DNA of 64,000 nt from Coprinellus micaceus (Eukaryota; Basidiomycota; Agaricomycetes; Agaricales; Psathyrellaceae). The notes under the pieces are model-generated. The model searched no databases. It was not told the DNA's origin and saw only the letters and a list, made by a program, of their open reading frames with translations. This document shows positions 44,696-57,013 of the stretch, piece by piece. The stretch lies in assembly GCA_951394405.1 (NCBI GenBank), contig OX596345.1, positions 868,001 through 932,000 of the forward strand, written 5' to 3'. Within the stretch, counting starts at the first letter, position 1, and each line of letters begins with the position of its first letter. The position numbers and the translations under genes are program-made.

Positions 44696-46820
44696 ATGGC
44701 CGACAAAATTACACGTATCGCCATCGTCGATGCTAACCGGTGCAAGCCCAAGCGATGCGCCCAGGAGTGCAAAAAGGTGTGGCTATTGTTCGCCCCCGAG
44801 ATGGCGTATTGATGAACGGTTCCTAGTCATGTCCGGTCGTGAAAATGGGTCAGTACGATGGGCGATATACGTGTTGTATGAGGTGCTGAAGTGGGTGTAC
44901 ACAGGCAAGCTTTGCATTGAAGTGAAGCCATCCGACAAAATTTCCTTCATCTCCGAGTTCCTGTGTATTGGTTGTGGTATTTGTGTCAAGAAGTGCGTAG
45001 ACCATCCGATGGGTCTCTTGAATATTTCTGAAACCGCATAGGTGCCCATTCGAAGCCATTGCCATCATCAATCTCCCCACCAACCTCGAGTCTCAGGTCA
45101 CCCACCGATACACCGCCAACTCCTTCAAGCTCCATCGATTACCCACACCACGTCCAGGGCAAGTCCTCGGTCTCGTCGGAACCAACGGTATCGGAAAGAG
45201 TACTGCTCTCAAAATCCTCGCCGGCAAGCTCAAGCCCAATCTCGGACGCTACGACGACCCTCCCGACTGGCAGGAGATTCTCAAGTACTTCCGTGGCTCA
45301 GAGCTTCAGAACTACTTCACCAAGGTCCTCGAAGACAACCTGAAGGCCCTGATCAAGCCCCAGTATGTCGACCACATCCCCAAGGCCATCAAGGGCAACC
45401 TTACCGTCTCCCAGATGCTCGACAGTAAACTCGAGCGGGATAACAAGCAGGCGATGTGCGACGACCTCGAGCTGAACCACGTTCTGGACCGTGAAGTTGT
45501 CCATCTATCGGGAGGAGAACTGCAGCGATTCGCCATCGCCATGTCTTGCATCCAAAGGGCCGACGTGTACATGTTTGATGAGCCCTCATCTTACCTCGAT
45601 GTCAAGCAGCGTCTCAAGGCCGCTGAAGTCATCCGCGAACTCCTCACCCCCAATAATTATGTCATCGCCGTCGAGCACGATCTGTCCACCCTTGACTACC
45701 TCTCCGACTTCATCTGCTGTCTCTACGGCAAGCCCTCTATGTACGGTGTCGTCACCATGCCCTACTCCGTGCGTGAGGGTATCAATATCTTCCTCGACGG
45801 TTTCATCCCCACGGAGAATTTGCGGTTCCGTGAAGAGTCGCTGTCATTCAAGATGGTGGAGAACGCGGAGGAGCTCATCGTCGACCAGACGCACCATTAC
45901 TCGTACCCTGCTATGACCAAGACCCTTGGCGGCTTTAAGCTCACCGTCGAGGCCGGCTCCTTCACCGATTCCGAGATCGTCGTGATGTTGGGCGAGAATG
46001 GTACCGGAAAGACGACCTTCATTCGGCTCCTCGCTGGGGACATCCCCGACGTCGAGACCGATAAGCAGTCACTTCAGGTCTCGCTCAAGCCCCAGACGAT
46101 CTCGCCCAAGTTCCCTGGAACTGTCAGGATGCTGCTCATCAAGATGATCAAGACCGCGTTCATGCACCCGCAATTCCAGACGGACGTCTTGAAGCCGATG
46201 AACTTGGAAAATATCATGGACCAGGAGGTCAAGACGCTGTCTGGTGGTGAGCTCCAGCGTGTAGCCATTGTATTGGCCCTCGGAAAGCCCAATGTTCAGA
46301 TCTACCTGCTCGACGAGCCCTCATCGTGAGTTGCACACTTTGATATCTCCGTGATGCCGTCACTCAATGATCCATCTCGTCCTATTTTCTCCCCACATTT
46401 TCACGTCTTTTCCTCCCCCCTCACAGTTTCCTCGACTCCGAGCAACGTATTATCGCATCCAAGGTCATCAAGCGCTTCGTCCTGCACGCCAAGAAGACCG
46501 CTTTCGTCATTGAGCACGATTTCATCATGGCCACCTACCTCGCCGACCGGGTCATTGTCTTCGAAGGTCAACCCGCCATCTCCGCCACCGCAACGCCCCC
46601 TCAGAGCTTGTTGACCGGCATGAACCGCTTCCTCGCGAGCTTGGAGATTACTTTTAGGCGTGATCCTACGAACTTTAGGCCTAGAGTTAACAAGAAGCAC
46701 AGTGTGAAGGATAGGGAGCAGAAGGGTACGTCATTTTCTCCTCTCATCTCTGTTCTTGTCTGATGATTGATCTCCTTCTCTCCTATAGCCTCTGGCAACT
46801 ATTTCTTCTTGGAGGATTAA
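44696..46820 (+). CDS. RLI1: ABCE1/Rli1 ribosome recycling ATPase, 601 residues
   Basis: Six exons (44696..44776, 44827..44848, 44905..44992, 45042..46325, 46427..46725, 46789..46820) join in frame, including a 22-base exon carrying CPVVKMG. The N-terminal Fe-S domain has the eight cysteines ([37 protein letters not shown]). Two ABC ATPase domains follow: Walker [10 protein letters not shown] with signature [12 protein letters not shown], then GENGTGKTT with [12 protein letters not shown]. Each has DEPSS plus SYLD/FLDS D-loops. The protein splits post-termination and stalled ribosomes and also works in initiation and subunit export. It is essential and near-invariant. The C-terminus (SGNYFFLED) fits family length. 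Confidence 0.98.
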
Positions 46821-47977
46821 AAGGCACGCAGCTCTGCGCCAGGTGCTATACACCCCTCCTCGCGTTTTTTCAGCTGCCCCGCTTTCCTCCTCCCACGTAT
46901 TATGCCAGCCAAATTAGGGCTCGCCCCGAGTTTCAGGTGCGCACGGGACAGAAGCCCGTGCTGTGGGAGCCCCTGGTACATACATTGTGCGAGGCGGTAG
47001 ATCATTATTTGTTCGAATTCTTTCGTTTCGATTGATGTGGACTGCCTTACCCTCTTCGAAGCCGTTGTTTAATTACTACATACCTGCGTCCTCCCCGTTT
47101 TGGCTTTCCTGTGTTTTCTGTTTTCTCCCTCGGCGGTCAGTGCACCTTATGTGCCAGGCCCAACAGGAGACAGCTGTGTATCCTTACGAAAGCATTTATT
47201 TATAATTCCAGGACCCCCATCATGATATGGGTTGCTTCAACCCTTGGGTCGCGTCGGCCTCCGCCCTCCTCGAGCCTCGAGGCTGGGGCACCGACTCCAG
47301 GAGGACATGTGGATATCGTTAGGTAACTAGTGGTATCCAGTTCCAGTGAAAAAAAAAATGCTCCTGACAACTACCTGGCGCCTAGCTTACGGGTATATCT
47401 TCGTCGGTGGGGGTGGCGCGCAATGTCCTGCTGATGGCGGATTCCCACACTCAGGGAGCGTTAAGCGCCCGTCGATCTTCGCAACGTTCCCTCGGAGGTT
47501 CGTATGTAGCACAAGCCCAGGATTATTGGACTTCCATGAACACTACGGACATCTCTTAGCCAGTTCGTCACGTTTACAGAGGTGGCCGGAACGCTGGACG
47601 GCTTCGAGCTTGGCTTCACAACTTCAGGAAGACCTGAGACACTGTAATGCTCAAGATCTCTTCATGCCCGGATGCCTGTTACTAGCGTCTTCCGCGCTAT
47701 ATTCTTGGCCTGATCAAGGCTCGAGATTCCAGAGCATTGGTGCGAGACTCAAGGCTACTAACAGCCCCACCACGAGGCGCAGGCGATGGTCTTCCACTCT
47801 CCAAGCATCTCACTCCTGACAGACACATCTTGGGATAGTCACCTTGAGGCGTATTCCAGAAACCGGGCTCTCGTCGTTTGCCTCGCATGAGTCGCATCCA
47901 TAGTTCAGTTGCGCTCCATTGCTTTTGCTGAAGAACAGGGAGGTATGGATCCTGGATCTCGCAATGTCGAACCCTCA
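46821..47977. other. Intergenic region between convergent genes
   Basis: About 1.16 kb lies between the RLI1 stop and the DNAJC17 stop. The frame open on the + strand from about 47361 to 47819 has no family match or splice support and is not called. An A-run (nine A) is near 47350. Both 3' UTRs should be here. Confidence 0.5.
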
Positions 47978-49340
47978 CTACGACTCCTCAGCCTCCCTCT
48001 CCCTTATTTCCCGCTCCAGCCGTTCCCTCTCCGCCTGCCTTAGTCGGAGGAGCGTCAAACTCTCATAGTCAAGCCCTCCCGCTCCCGCAGGACCACTCGA
48101 TGAACCCGGAAATGAGGACGATGGGGGTTTCGACGGTGCCGAGAACGTGGTAGGGAATGACGAGAACGGGGTTGAGCCTGCAGGGGCGCCTAACGGCGTC
48201 GCTATTGGTGTCGGACCATTTGACGTCCCAGTAGGACCGGGGTTTGGCGAAGCCGCAGATCCAGATCGAGATGTTCCTGGCGTTGGGAGTTTTCCCATCT
48301 TCTTGAGCCAGCCCAAGATGGCGGGTTCTTTGTTGTTGACCCATGTTATCTCGATCCCTTTCACGTCGACGCGAGACGAGGAAGATGCAGTGGAGGATGC
48401 GGTCACGGATGCATAGGCGTCAGAGATATTTCTGAAGGGAACGAGGGCAGTTGCGTGTGTTGGGCCAGATTCTATACATCGGACAGTAATGTTGGGAGAG
48501 GGATTCGGTATGAGATGGAGATCAGGACGTACCTTCGCCATTCTTTGTCTTGGACTTTGATTTCGACTTCTTCGCCTTCATACTGAACACGACCGAGTCC
48601 ACATCCACCGGCCCGAAAGGCGCCAGGTACTCTGCAATCGCCTCCTTACTCTTCAAGTCTGGTTTTGACTTCAAAGAGTACTTCAACCGCACGGTGGTGT
48701 CGAACTGATCCAGTGGTGGGGGTTCGTCCACGTCCATCATGCCCTCAGCACCAACTCCCCGCTCCTTCAACCCCGCTTCTGTCTCCTTCCGCCCCTCTTC
48801 CTCCCTCAGTTTCGCCCTCTCAGCTTCTTTTAGCGCCATCTCCCTTTCTTCCCTCATCCTGCGCCCTTCCTCCTTGATTCGCTCAGTTGATGTGTATGCT
48901 TCCATCTCTTCCTTCTGTTTCTGCACTCGTGCCTTCTTGAACGCCCGCTCACGCTCTTCGAGCTCTTCAACGAGGTTCTTACGTTTCGCATCGTATGATT
49001 TGAAACGTTCTTTTCGTGCTTGGGTGACTCGGAGTTTCGCGTCGAGGGCGAGTCTCCGCAAGGGGTCGAGGAGGAGTTCATACGCTTGGTTTAGCTCGTG
49101 GAACTTTCTTGCTGGTGTCGTCCCATTTCAAGGACAGAGGGATGACCCTATGTTAGCATGTGTTACAGCACATCGCGCGAGTATGAGCTCACCGGCATCG
49201 GGGTTGTTGGGATTCCTATCTGGATGGACTTTCAACGACTGCTTGCGGTATGCTGATTTAATATCTTGGTCTGTAGCGTCTGAGGAGAGGTTCAAAAGCT
49301 CGTACGGGTTCGTGTCTGGTTCGTCCGCTGTAGAAGCCAT
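47978..49340 (-). CDS. DNAJC17: J-domain and RRM protein, DNAJC17/Cwf23-like splicing factor, 406 residues
   Basis: Three exons read complement(47978..48471, 48533..49111, 49193..49340). A J domain fills residues about 12-75 ([20 protein letters not shown], the HPD triad in [23 protein letters not shown]). A long charged coiled coil follows ([15 protein letters not shown]). Residues about 215-320 form an RRM ([49 protein letters not shown]). A Ser/Pro linker and an Arg/Glu helix end the protein. The J-coil-RRM order is diagnostic of DNAJC17/Cwc23, which binds the Prp43/spliceosome-disassembly machinery. The ATG at 49340 starts directly before the J domain; longer upstream frames look like leader. 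Confidence 0.92.
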
Positions 49341-49951
49341 TACGCCTGCGTAGAAGTTAGGAATCGACTTGGTGGTGGTGCTGGTGAAAGCTTCAGGAGG
49401 AGTCAAGGTGGTTGGCGCTTGGACACACCAAAGTGTGTGGGGTTGTTTGAGCCAGAGGCCTTCGGAATTGGCCGGTCGCGTCCGCCACGACTCGGATTCC
49501 TCGAATTTCTCCACCTTCCTCTTGCTAGCCTACCACCACAAACCCGTGGTCTCCCTCCCAATGGACGCTCTCCGGCTTTTCGGGTATATCCTGGACCAGT
49601 TCACATGAAGGCCCTCCCCGCTAAGTGGGTGACATAGCCTCAAAACTACTTCCCATGACGATTGACACACCTGGGGATGATAAGCGCCCAAAGCACACTT
49701 CGACTTCTATCGGGGAAGGTGCTCCACAAAACTCACGAAACGATGGTGCATTAATATCCCCACAAGGCGTATTGAAGTTTGTTCTAAAGGAATCATATGT
49801 AGACCGTCGCAATCCCCGAAGATTGGCGCAGATCGTGCCTACATTGATATCATGGAGGTTGAATCGTCACGCGGTATGAACAAGTCTTTTAGATATATCA
49901 CTAATCAATACAGCACAACTTCCCTGCCTCTCTCAGCCCGTCCCGGCCATC
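49341..49951. other. Intergenic region between DNAJC17 start and RRM-gene stop
   Basis: These 611 bases hold the DNAJC17 promoter and the 3' UTR of the RRM gene. No other gene was seen. Confidence 0.5.
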
Positions 49952-52936
49952 CTACCATACCTTCACCATCCCAAACAACGCGGCACCGCATATTCTGGTT
50001 ACTTCGTACGCGATGAAGCCCAAATCCTTCGCAAGGCTCCCTTCGCCGTCGTCTCCGGGCCCATACCTGATCACTGGCTTGCTGACCGATGTAGGGTCAA
50101 CCCACTCGAACAGGCTATTCCCACGCGGCTCGTCCCTCGGGGTAGCAGGCGGACTGTATACTTCTACAATTGGAAGAGAAGGACGTCGATATTCGGTGAG
50201 GTTTGAACCTTGGTCGATAACTCCAGGCAGATGGTATCGTTTTCGATGCTTAACGCTGCGCGAGGGATGCTGGAAAAGGGTGGGGTCAGGACCTACTGCT
50301 TCAGCCAGGAATTTCAAAGGACCACATACTTCAGGAGGGTCGACCACGTCATTGCCGTTCTCGCGCTGGCGCTTCAACGGCCGTGAGCTAGGCTCCAAAC
50401 CAGCCGACGTGAAAAGTGCCCAAGGAAGATCCGGCTTCGAGTGTAGCCCCGAGCCAGCGTTGAGCCCTTTAAAACCCCTCGCCTTCACCCGACGAGCCGA
50501 AAGCGCCAACCAAGGATGAAGTTTCCCCGCTATTCTTCTCCGCTTTCCATCCTTCTCCCCCTCTGCACCACCCTCCCTACTCCGCTTCTTCCCGGTGACA
50601 TGGGAGCCCGCAACATCATCTTCGAATCCGTGGTAGGCCAAAGGTCCTCGACGTCTCCTCATTCGGAGATCCCCTTCGAGAGCGTCTTCGATTGCGATGA
50701 TAGCGTCAAAATGGGATGGGACAGATGGTATCAGAGCCTTGTTGTATTGGGAGCCTGGGTTTGAGGGAGGAGATTCCGACTGGAGGGGCGGGGCACCTGC
50801 CAGTGACTTCCACGCCGTGGTTGCGGAAGGAGAGGAGGAGGGTATTTTATGAGTTTCCTGGTTCGAAGATCGTTCCGGAGGTGGTGAAGGCGTTAGCGCA
50901 GTATGCTTTTGTGAAGGATGGCGGGAAGATGTAGGGGAGGCCGTTTTGGTAGGCTGGAATACCTGAGGTCTAGGCCACGAAGGTTTCCAAGCGGTATACA
51001 TCTGAGGGAACGGCCGATTGTAGGTAGGGGAGGTTGGCCCAACTCGTGATACCTGAGGACCCCACTCCTGATTTTGAACCTGTCCCGGTTCAGCGGTTCT
51101 TGCAACCACGGGCGGAGGGGGAAACGAGGGAGCCGGCGGGATGGCCGTGCTTTTGGGGGTCGGTTGGTCGGTGGCATGCCAGACGCGGGCAGGTAACACT
51201 GCGGCCTTGGTGGGGTTGGGAATGACGAGCGGCTCCTGGGAGAGGAATCTACGTGAGGTCATCTCTGGCCACACCTCTTCGACGACGCGGTTCAGTTCAC
51301 TGATGGTGTCATCCGTCCTACTCACTTTTGCTTTTCCGTGGGCGTCGATATAAGCGTGCTCATGTGCCGAATTACCAACGTGCCCCAACATCTCCTGTTC
51401 CTGCCTCCCTTTTCCTTCGTCATCAACGTGCATTGGATGGGGGAATCCACCCTGTTTGCCAGCCGCTGGGCTCCCATTTCCCCCCTTGGCGTTCGTAGTG
51501 CCTTGTGTTGGGACCAGCGACATAACTTCAAGCATCACACCTCCACTTGCCGACGCTCGATTCCCGTGCTCGTTCTTCCAGCTACCCTGCCTTTCTTGGA
51601 CGCCTTGCGCTGGGCAAGGAAATGGGTTGGCGATCCCTCCATTTATCCCAAACGTCGCGAGACCGTTTACTCCCCCGGTAAAGAGGCCACCCTGAAAGCC
51701 TTGCCCTTCTCGGATAGGGATGCGTCCATCTACCTCGGCAATCGCTTGTCTATTTGCTTCCTCCGCATCGATGCGCTCTATGATGCTAAGTGCGGTGGGT
51801 CTCTTCCTGCTCCTTCCATTAGCAATTTGGATTGGAGACTTAGGGGGCCCTGCCCTAGCGTTTGGCGAATGCCTTTGTGATGCGGGGAGGGGCGAAGATG
51901 TTCCCGGGTAGCTTGTAATGGAAGTGATAAAGTCGTCAATGGCATCCGGTTCCCGTTGGTTGTATTTCAATGTGGTCTCCTTGCCTTCACCTTTCCGATT
52001 GGGATTTGACGCATGGTATTGAGGTCCAGAGAACCCTGGCTGTATTGGAGCGTTCTGTCGTGGGCTCGCTGCGGCCATCCGTGAAGTGCTAGCGCCATTA
52101 GAAGCCAAAGGGAACGAGTGTGCTTGCTTCGGGATGGGTAGCGGGAGCTGTTGGAGGATCAGGGGATTGATATGCGGTTGGGGGGTCGCCTTGTCATGAA
52201 AGGTGGGTGTAAAGTTGCTCTTGTTCATCATCTGCTCCGCAGTCGTATTCTGCCCCCTCAGCTCTCTTGGCAAATCGACGCGGACGAATATCTTCTTGGA
52301 CCCGAGCTGCGTCCCGTTCATGGCCTGCATCGCGGCCATAGCCTGCTCAGCCGTTTCGAACGACACGTACCCACATCCCGGTCTTCGTTCTCTACCCTGC
52401 ATAACACGGACCTGCCCCGTGATACGGCCAAACCTTTTGAAGTGATCGAAGAGAATTTTTCTATCGATGCTGGCGTCGAGGTTCTACGGCCGGTGAGAAG
52501 GCGAACGCGGGGTGGTTTCTTTAAGCGCTCACCCCACAGAAAAGCTTTCGGGGATCAATGTCATCTTTGTGGGACTTGCCAGAACCCAATGGCTTTCCGT
52601 TGGCAAGGCTCGATTTCTCCGCTGATCCCTGCTCGTTATGTAGTTTTAACGCTTTAGCATTCCAGAGTTTTAGCAGCATGTTGTGCTCACCGCGTTCTCG
52701 TCAAAGCGACTGTTTACTAAGAGCTCCGTGTTCTCGCCTTGCACTGGAAGTCCATATATGAGTGCACCCACTTCTGCAAAGAGTTGGTTTTTATTCTTCG
52801 CCTCGTCTGTGGAGCCAGCAGGGAGGGCGAGTAGAGTACCGGATCGGTTAAAGCTGAATGCAAAAGTACTTGATGGAAAGTTGAGGATACGAGAGTCGTG
52901 AAGTGGACTGGGTGCGCTGCCCGCCTGTTCAAGCAT
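49952..52936 (-). CDS. Single-RRM RNA-binding protein with long disordered tail, about 957 residues
   Basis: Four segments read complement(49952..52483, 52533..52628, 52691..52936). The N-terminal 80 residues end in a strand-like ALIYGLPVQ, which may be the remains of a further RRM. The clear RRM is at about 110-185: RNP2 KLFCGNLD, FDHFKRFGRITGQVRVM, RNP1 GCGYVSFE, IFVRVDLPRE. Note that RNP2 is split by an intron. The rest is Pro/Ser/Gln-rich with basic patches (RSRKRPTALSIIERIDAEE, GKKRSREGG). Such proteins regulate mRNA splicing, stability or localisation. I cannot name an orthologue. The first exon and start at 52936 are the least secure part. Confidence 0.78.
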
Positions 52937-53453
52937 CGTAGCAGTATCGATTCGATATTGGAGAAAATGGAAGGAAGGACAACGCCACCTCAATTCATGA
53001 TTTTATCTCCTATGGCTTCCATGGTCCACACCAGTGCCCCACGCCAGCGCCTATGGCTGCCGCTTACTGAACCCGAACCCCCGCGTCCAATCCTGTTGAC
53101 TCATAATTGTTGGAACGAAGAAATAATAAGAGACACGGCGGAGAACAAAACACCAGAACAAGGACCAGTTGGCTGTTGTCCCTTTAATGGACTCTGCAAG
53201 TATTGTTCTATCCTAACGACGAGCGCCTGCAGTTATCAGGGGCTGGCAATAGAGCATCGGTCGCCGAGTCAGCCCGATTCACCCTCAAGCTCAAGTCCAC
53301 AAAAATGAAGCATATATTCATCTACACGGCTCAGCCGCCATGGGTAGTAGTAATACAGGGTTCGGTGCTAGTGCTACAATGCTAGAGGTACGACAGGAAG
53401 ATAATGCTACAGAGGTTAGAAATGTATGACATAATTGCTACAATGCGAGGGTA
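52937..53453. other. Intergenic region
   Basis: These 517 bases lie between the RRM gene start and the stop of the Ser/Pro-rich gene, both on the minus strand. Nothing recognisable was seen. Confidence 0.5.
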
Positions 53454-56400
53454 TCAATGCAGTTCAGTCCAGAATAAATCATCAGAGAAAAGGTCCATGG
53501 TCGGGTCAATGTCGTCCAGGCTTGAAACCTCCCTCTTAGTAGGCGGGAGTGGCAGAGCCTTCAAAGGAAGTATCAAGGGAGAGAAAGAGGGGGAAGAAGG
53601 TAAACTGGAAGAGGTAATCGACGGCGAACGTTTGGCCCTTGCCTTGAGAGTTGTTCGGAACTGCTCTCGAACGAAAGTGTCCCCGGGAGCCCTGTACCTC
53701 CTCCTTTGACGCTTTCCGCAAATAAAGACGTCCTGGGAGATGAAGGTGAGCTTTGCGGATCCGCTACAAGGCGAGGGTGAGCTCACCTCGTCCTCCGAAG
53801 AGTCAGAAGAGTCATCCGACTCGTATCTATCCCGCTTTAAACCAAGCAACGTAAGGGTAAGCACAATATGCGGAACGACCCTCGGCGCCCCTATACTGCT
53901 CTGCCTCGAAGGCACACCAAAGCGGTCGCTTCGAACAGGCGCAACTCGAGGAGGAGTCAAGATACCATTAGCCCTGACACTGCGATTGAAGTCGTCCTCG
54001 CCGTCGCTCGCACTGTCCCAGAAAGATGACGCAGAGGAATCGTCAGAGTCGTAGTCTGGTTCCGGCGAGGAGCTGTCGTCTTGCGCCAGGGGCTTGGGCT
54101 CTTCTGGGGCGAATGAATCTCCACCGACCTTGGCGCTTGTGGAGGTCCAAAAAGCATTGGCAAGTTCGAGTGGCGAGAGGGAAGGGGTAGGGGTACAGGC
54201 CGTCTGCGTCTGGCTGCCAGAGGTGGGTAGGGGGGGCTGAATTTGTGTGGGAAGGGTAGAAGCGGAAGTTTGCGCCGAACAGCCCCAAGCCGCACCCCAG
54301 TCACCCCATTTGGGCCAGTGGGCAGGGGCCGAAGCAGCAGTGGGTGCTTTGGAAGAGGCGTCCTGCTGTGATGTATACAAGCCGAGAGCAGGCGCAGACC
54401 CAAAGAAAGAGAAAGACGAGGAGAAGGCAGAGGTTGAAGCAAGGGGAGGCGCGTTCGCGAGTGAAAGAGTTGGTTCCGAAGCATCGCCCAAGGGAGGGGC
54501 ATTTACGAGCGACAAGGGAGCTGAAAACACGCCCGTTTTGCGTGCACCAATACGGGATAACAGGGAAGTCGCCGAACCAGATGGGACGACGCGGTCGAGA
54601 AGGGGAAGAGTATCTTCTTCCATCTTGTCCTCCTCCTCAGTCGGCGGGAGAGAAGAGTTTGCCTCGGGTTCAGGTGTCATGGTCGAGGAGAAAGTGCGTA
54701 CACCAAAGAAAGAAGGCAACGGCGGGAGGTTTGCACCCTCTGTAGAGAGATCAGGGTTATATTGACGATCTGGGGTGGGTCCACCAGAAAACGGATGCGC
54801 CGTAGACTCCTCGTCCTCCTCCATATCTTCTGGCCCACTCAGTGATCTCCACTGGTTGAGTCCGGGGGGAGGAGACTGCTTGGGACTGGTGCGAAGGCCA
54901 AACGAAGCTGCCGACGTCGCGAACGAGGTAGCGGGTTGGGGGGAGGGGAGGGCAGCCGTAATACTCGGGGGCGAAAAGTTAGCCGGCTGCACCCCCTCTT
55001 GCTCTTCAGCGATCGGGGTCAAGGCCGGAACGAGGGCACCCAGCTGAGGGATTGCGATACCCGGGGGAAGGATGGCGGGTTGGAGTGTTAGTGGATGCGA
55101 GTCGACTTCCCCATCTTCCATTTCTACACTCCCTGAGGGAGATAGCGCCTTGGCCGCCCCACGAATAGAAAGCCCTGTACCGATTACTTCCGGGGTCTAA
55201 GCAACCAGCAAATGTCAGTGAGGTGTTGGGCAGGGGCTGGAAGTGGGAGGGGGTTAAGAGTTGTAAAAGCTCCAGCACTCACCTGGACCGGTGCGGGTGC
55301 ATTCGCGGCTGGTCGTAACTCAGCGCTTAAACTCTCCATCATAGACTCATCCTCAGGCGGGGTCACCTTAATCTCCGGGGTTGGGACGCCCGCTGCTCCG
55401 CGATCTTTCACATCCTGGGCATTCTCCTCTCCTTGCTCCGGAATTGGGGGCAGGTTCTTCTTGGCCTTCTTTGGTATGGATAATCGGCTTCTAGAGGGGC
55501 GAGGGGCCTTTTCCGACGAGTCCACGATCGCCTCCTGGATCAACACCATCGCTTCAGTATGGAGCCCTTCACCATTCCCATTGACCGAAGACGATGAACT
55601 GGACGCCATCGATTCATACGCTTCACCGCTTTGGCTGTGATAAACCGAGGAAATTTGGTGCCTTTGAACCTCTTCGTGCGCCGTTTTAATCTCTCTCATC
55701 GCAGCCCACACGGCAGCAGTGTTCGCGTCAGGGGTCCCGCTCTCCCTGGAGAACTCGACAGCGGCTCGCCAATCCGCGCGATTCTCGTCTGGGACCCTTG
55801 CTTTACCCTTCCCCTTTGTGCTAGGGGTACTAGTGGAAGTGGTATGATTCTGGGAAGAGGAAGGTGGTGGGGGTGCTGTCGGAGGGGGAGAGTGTGTGCC
55901 AGTCATCGTCTGGTTTAATGGAGCGAGGGGGCTCGGAGAAAGTGATGTCAAACCATTAGCATATGCATATGATGGGGAGAAACTAGAGATGTTCAGCGAC
56001 TCGCTTGCGGGAGTACCTGCGATAGCAAAGACGGGAAAAGGAGGGGCAGGGATAGGTGAGTGTTGGAAGGAAGGGACAGGGGAAACGGGAATGGCTGGTA
56101 CAGATGCGACAGGGTTCGTCGCTGCAGTTGAACCGGCGGTCGAAGGGAACGAGTTGAAGGCATTCAACGCCTCGCTCGCCGCGCTACCCGCGACAGCCGT
56201 TACGGGGTTTCCAGAGGTGATGAGTGGTACCACGGTGGATGCTGAAGGGACAGAAATGGGGGCTGAACTCCTCGGGGCGACCAAGGCGGGGGTCAAAGTG
56301 ATGGGGAAGGGGGTGTCGATGACCATCGAAGCGGCGGGGTCCGATGGCACACCCGGCGGTGCTGGGGCGCTAAGGGTCGTAGGTGCAGGGGTAGGTATAT

Positions 56401-57013
56401 ATGCAGGGATAAGTCCAGGTACGGGTGCAGGTGCAGGAGTAGGGGTAGGTGCAAGGGAAGGAGAAGGTGCGCGTGGGGGAGCACGGCGTGGTGTGGTCGC
56501 CGGCTGAAGTGCCGTTAGTATGATTTACTCCGGGGACGAACACTTGTCACTCACCCGGCTAAAGTCTATGTATGTAATCTTCTTCTTCGCCGTCCTTGGT
56601 TCTGGAGGCCGCTGGGACTTAAACGCCGATGGAAGCCGTGGTTCGTCGAAAGCTTTCGCCACTTTCGCGTTCGTATTCGAGGTGGTGGACGCCGGCGTCT
56701 GAGGGGGTTGCGGAGGTCGTGGAGGTGAGGAAGATGAAGGTGAGGGCGACGAGATGGACGCTAGCGAAGGAGGACTGTCATCTGTGGATATGGGTTGTGG
56801 TGCAGACAAAGAGCTTTCTGGAGTCGCCTCGTTTTCCCCTCCTTTGTTCGCAGACTCGTTGGAAGTTGGATCAAGGGTTTTCGCTGCTTGCACATCCAGC
56901 TCGGGGTCTTTCATTTCCGCCTCGTTTCCTTTGGAAATATCGGATTGCATCGAGGCTTCCGAGTTCCCTGCTGTCGCATGCTCTGGATCTTTGTCGGTGA
57001 GAGAGATGGCCAT
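53454..57013 (-). CDS. Large Ser/Pro/Ala-rich protein of unknown function, about 1,140 residues
   Basis: The model is complement(53454..55196, 55283..56503, 56555..57013), with each junction in phase 0 and standard borders. Most of the protein is low complexity: (Pro-Thr/Ala)n repeats near 160-200, long Ser runs, and acidic Ser clusters near the C-terminus (YESDDSSDSSEDE). Short islands look constrained: KKKITYIDFSR near residue 140, DWRAAVEFSRESGTPDANTA near 350, FICGKRQRRRYRAPG and FVREQFRTTLKARAKR near the end, and an acidic terminus DDLFWTELH. No domain was recognised. The start is uncertain. The frame stays open to an upstream ATG at 57238 that would add a hydrophobic leader (MLVLALGVPLMCA). 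A nuclear regulatory role is possible but unproven. Confidence 0.6.

Noticed and set aside
47346..47819. Plus-strand open frame of 157 codons downstream of RLI1.
   Set aside because: The frame starts at GTG next to an A-run, has no family resemblance, and overlaps an expected 3' UTR.
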